Shown piece by piece: positions 60,401-64,000 of a stretch of 64,000 nt of DNA (positions are counted from its first letter, which is position 1; each line of letters opens with the position of its first letter). The notes beneath the pieces were generated by a model. That model was not told where the DNA came from and made no database searches. It was given only the letters and a program-made list of their open reading frames with translations. The position numbers and the translations under genes were made by a program. Source of the stretch: Lepturacanthus savala (lineage: Eukaryota > Chordata > Actinopteri > Scombriformes > Trichiuridae). The DNA lies in NCBI GenBank assembly GCA_030544235.1, contig CM060465.1, forward strand, positions 27,164,988-27,228,987, in the 5' to 3' direction.

Positions 60401-62101
60401 ATATATATTATATATCTATAGATATATAGATAGATAAAATAATATAAGATAATCCTTTGTTCGTCTCACAGTGGGGAGATTGCATTAGCAACAGCAGTAG
60501 AGGCAGTACAAGTGACATGCAAGTATAAGAAAAGATTGCACACAGACTATATAAAAAATATAAATACAATATAATATAATATAGATGCACCATATATACA
60601 AGATAGATACAAGCATGAAACTATTGTAGCTTTCTATACATTTAGCTATTGTCCTGCTAGGGCAGGGGTATTTAACATTATGATGATATTTCAGTACAAA
60701 TATGTCTTCATTTTTAAAAATATCATTGATTTAACAAGTCTTAACATTGAGAAATACACTTCTTTTTAGTTTTGTGGTTCTTCCCTCTGTGATTTGTGAT
60801 AGTTTTGCTCAAATCACTTTTTTTACTGTCGTAGTAGCGTTCTCGTCATTATGGCAACTATTATACTGTGAGTCAAGCACAATGCTGAAGAGTATTTCTC
60901 AGTCCAGTCATCCTTAAACAACTGTTTCTCACTGTCCCCCTTTCTATTTTTACCCAGTAGTTTGGAACGAGACATTTTACTTGATAAGCCAGAGCGGCAA
61001 CATACGACAACGACCTTTCTAAATGTGGCGACGAATGGGCGGCTGGATGCTGACAGTTGAGGTGACGTGATAGTGACCTCGCACCATCAGGGTCAGAAGG
61101 CCCCACCGGAGCCATAAACTGAAGTATTGCTTTGGATAGAGGAGTTCATCAAAGTGCCGACGCCTTTTCAGCAGCTGCACCACAGGGACCTTGTGATTTG
61201 TGAGAGGTGCACGCATGGAGTATTTTTGCAGGATAAACTGTGAGCTACATGACTGAAGCCTAAAGCAGTACTACACCGAAAAACTATTTATGTGTGGGTG
61301 TAAAAGGTTAAAGGTGAGTTGTCCATGCTGACAAAAGTGACAAATAGTGAAAAAAGTAACTATTTCATGCTCTCAATTTAAGGGAATTCACTCTCATGTC
61401 ATTCTCTCCTCCTCCTGTGTGTCCTTCACTACGGATCTTTGGCTTTAACAAGGTTTTAATTTGATTTTGGACTAAGATATGTGGATACATTTACACCTAC
61501 ACCTGAACAAAATGCTGCATTAGCTCTGAGATCCCTTATGATATCCTGTAGAATACGTTAATAAAAGCGATAACAAACTTTTTCACTTTAAACACTTTAA
61601 TCCTGGATGTCATCCATAAATCGATACAACAAATTATTAAATCAAAAAGACAAATGATTCCAATCAAGTAACACAAATTAGCTAATTTTTATTCTGCTAC
61701 CCCTCCCATCCTTCCTAATAAAGTATGCAGAAATCAGGATGTTTTAAAGTTGTTTTTCTTCTTCAGTTCAGGCACTTAAATCTACCTTTGTGTATGTCTT
61801 TGGTCATCATGTGTCCAGCTTCTTCTCCTTTTGATCATCCCAAATGTTTTGATCTCAGTGTTTTGATCGTCCTCTCAAGCGTGATCTATGGTTTCATCAG
61901 ACAATCTTTCAGGAAGGTGAAGGATATGCATCCTGCCCTTCATCGACTGCACAGACGCCTCTCATAGTTTTTTATTTCATTGGCTGATGAAATATTTGCA
62001 GACCGAGGTCATGACCTGTCCAGCTGCTGAAAGCGGCGCTGAAGTCAACTGCTGCTGTTACTATCATTAGTCATATTTCTAATTGTCCATCCATCCATTC
62101 A
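57402..62101. other. Intergenic DNA, no gene seen
   Basis: Holds short CA runs (57661-57676), C-rich runs (58743-58770) and TATA/GATA low complexity (60400-60600). 57410-57900 and 59520-60000 are GC-richer and evenly composed, perhaps conserved non-coding. No exon recognised. Confidence 0.35.
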
Positions 62102-62300
62102 TCTTCTACCGCTCATCTGGGTCGGGTCATGGCAGCAGCAGAGAAGCCCAGACTTCCCTCCCTTTGTTTCCAGGACAGCTAAGATACATAGTCTCTCCAG
62201 TGTATCCTGAGTCTTTCCCAGGGCCTGGAACACCTCACCAGGGAGGCGTCCAGGAGGCTCCTCATGCTCGAACCACCTCATCTGGCTCCTCTCGATGCAA
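62102..62300 (+). mobile_element. Dispersed fish repeat, LINE-like fragment, copy 2
   Basis: TTCTACCGCTCATCTGGGTC, AGAGAAGCCCAGACTTCCCT, GTGTATCCTGAGTCTTTCCC and CCACCTCATCTGGCTCCTCT match 2307-2632 in order. Ends abruptly at TCGATGCAAT. Confidence 0.6.
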
Positions 62301-62959
62301 TATTACGTAGAGTATAGCCTAGAGTCACTCTCTTTGAAATATCTTTCGTTATGATTTGGCACTACGTAAATAAAGTTGTCTAGACTTCAATATTGACAGT
62401 ACAGATATATAACACACTAGCATAACTGAAAGCTTGGTACGACAGGAAAAAAAAAGATTGTTTTGCAATAATAATCATAAATACAGCAATTATTTCTGCT
62501 TAACAAGAACTCACACCATTGTGTAATAGCACACAAATGATGTCTAGATCGTGTGTTGTCTGTGAAATGCTCCCTTTTAAATATATCTCTTCATTTTTCT
62601 TAAAAGTACAGCTTTGAAATTGGCTCTGCAACCATGTTGTACTTTTTCTGACTACAATAAAGAGAAATATCTTTGAGAGGGAGCATTTTTACTGTGATGG
62701 AAGTCCTTGGGAACCAACACTTATCGACTCAGCACCAACATCTCTGTATAGAAATCAAGAGGACAAATCGGTTATTTAGTATTGGTGTTACAGTGTTGTT
62801 GTGGGTTATGTATAAAATGCCTCAAATTCTTTTCATAGGGACCATGGATTTCTCTCCTAAGTGAAGTCAGTCCATTTTCTTAGCAGATGCAGTGAATGAT
62901 TACAGAGACTAGACAGGATGCTTGTTTCTGCTCTGGTTTCTGTCTCATTTTGACTTTTC
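62301..62959. other. Intergenic DNA, no gene seen
   Basis: AT-rich, nothing recognised. Confidence 0.4.
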
Positions 62960-63302
62960 TAAATTCAAGGGTGGAGCAGGGGTTAGCGCCTCACAGCAAG
63001 AAGGTCGCAGGTTCAAGACCTCCTTAGTCCTGGGTCTGGGACCTTTCTCTGTGGAGTTTGCTTGTTCTCCCTGTGTCTCTGTGGCTTTTAACCAGGTACT
63101 CCGTCTTCCTCCCATAGTCCAAAAACATGCTCAGGTTAATTGGTGACTCTAAATTGCCCGTAGGTGTGAATGGTGTGTGTGTCCCACAATAGGCTGGAGA
63201 CCATCTGGGGTGTATCCCTGCTTCTTGCCATAATGCACTGGGATTGGCTCCAGCAGACCCCTGCGACCCCTCATAGAAAATGAGATGAGATAAATTCAAG
63301 GG
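62960..63302 (+). mobile_element. SINE-like dispersed repeat, copy 2, with 12-bp target-site duplication
   Basis: The element at 62972-63290 has a tRNA-like head (GGGGTTAGCGCCTCACAGCA; GGTCGCAGGTTCAAGACC), the conserved GTGGAGTTTGCTTGTTCTCC body and a GATGAGATA tail. TAAATTCAAGGG occurs exactly at both edges (62960-62971, 63291-63302), a perfect 12-bp duplication that marks the insertion limits. Confidence 0.85.
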
Positions 63303-63738
63303 AATCCCATGTTTACACAGTACAGACACAATTTAGAGTAACTCAAACTCTGAAAGACAGAAGATGAAACATCTTATTATTCATATAAGGACAAACTTTA
63401 TTAAAATGTTTGCCAGTAAGTTTTCTAAACACTGAGTTGACAAGGTTCTTTCATTTAAGCTTAAAGATAATGTTGAGTTTCTAAAAAAACAAACTAAGTT
63501 CAGAGACAAACAAAGCCTGCAGGTAAACAGACTCTCAGTGTATCCAAAAATGTATTCTGTAAAAATAAACCCTTCTTCTCTAGAGAATACCGCTGTCAAA
63601 ATTTAGTCAAAATGTCTTCAATTTATTTTATTCACACCGGGGAGGGGGGGGCTTTACTTTGAACCTCACGGCCCACCATCAGGCTGAATCCTAAAAAGCT
63701 CCTGAATGAGTAAGGAATCCCAAATTCAGAAAAGGCAA

Positions 63739-63779
<41 letters not shown>

Positions 63780-64000
63780 AAAAAAACGAAAAAAAAAAAA
63801 CCTACATTTAATAGACTGTTTCACATCTGGGCAGTGAAACGGAGACATGACTGAACTCTCCGGCTCGCCTCTAATCTCCAGAGTTTAAGGAGTCTGTGAT
63901 TTTCCACCTTCTCTGGGCCTTTTTACCTCTGAAGCTGGCAACCTGGAGTCTGATAAACCCCACACAGACCTGGACTTGCTGCTCAGTAAAGTTTCTTTAA
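63303..64000. other. Intergenic DNA with long C homopolymer, no gene seen
   Basis: Apart from the C/A run at 63742-63800 and a short G run at about 63642-63650, nothing is recognised. 63810-64000 is GC-richer and evenly composed. Confidence 0.4.
63742..63777. repeat. 36-base C homopolymer followed by A run
   Basis: 36 consecutive C, then nine A, CG and ten or so A. Its length is likely approximate because such runs are hard to sequence. Confidence 0.9.

Overview
The window is a piece of a ray-finned (teleost) fish nuclear genome. The evidence is spliced exons with GT-AG borders, AT-rich intronic and intergenic DNA with many (GT)n, (AT)n and (GA)n microsatellites, fish-type tRNA-derived SINEs and many short inverted-terminal-repeat elements. 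I see no operon structure, CRISPR array, rRNA gene or intact tRNA gene.

Two genes are supported. IMMP2L (inner mitochondrial membrane peptidase subunit 2) lies on the + strand. Its last three coding exons are at 31059-31124, 40879-40981 and 43764-43886. They encode the C-terminal ~97 residues, including the catalytic lysine box and the conserved GDHHGHSxDSNSFGPV block. The 5' coding exons, with the catalytic serine, were not found and probably lie upstream of the window, so bases 1-31058 are read as one large IMMP2L intron. LRRN3 (leucine-rich repeat neuronal 3) is nested in that intron on the - strand. It has a single-exon 706-codon CDS (13198 down to 11078), a convincing splice acceptor in its 5' UTR (exon edge at 13549), several short upstream ORFs and a poly(A) signal near 10607-10612. 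LRRN3 antisense inside IMMP2L is also the mammalian arrangement, so this locus is old and conserved.

Layout: 1-10.6 kb, intron with SINE and LINE-like fragments, microsatellites and conserved-looking non-coding DNA; 10.6-13.55 kb, LRRN3; 13.55-31.06 kb, intron with MITE-like elements, a 56-nt hairpin and a ~700-bp polypurine tract; 31.06-43.89 kb, IMMP2L 3' exons with two related MITEs in their introns; 43.9-64 kb, apparently gene-free DNA downstream of IMMP2L with SINEs (one with a perfect 12-bp target-site duplication), two large inverted-repeat elements and a 36-base C run.

The two genes have unrelated jobs. IMMP2L trims targeting signals in the mitochondrial intermembrane space, and LRRN3 is a type I neuronal surface protein. 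Their link is positional. I found no convincing new multi-gene system. The most interesting leftovers are long hairpins, inverted-repeat elements, the polypurine tract and the diverged LRRN3 tail.
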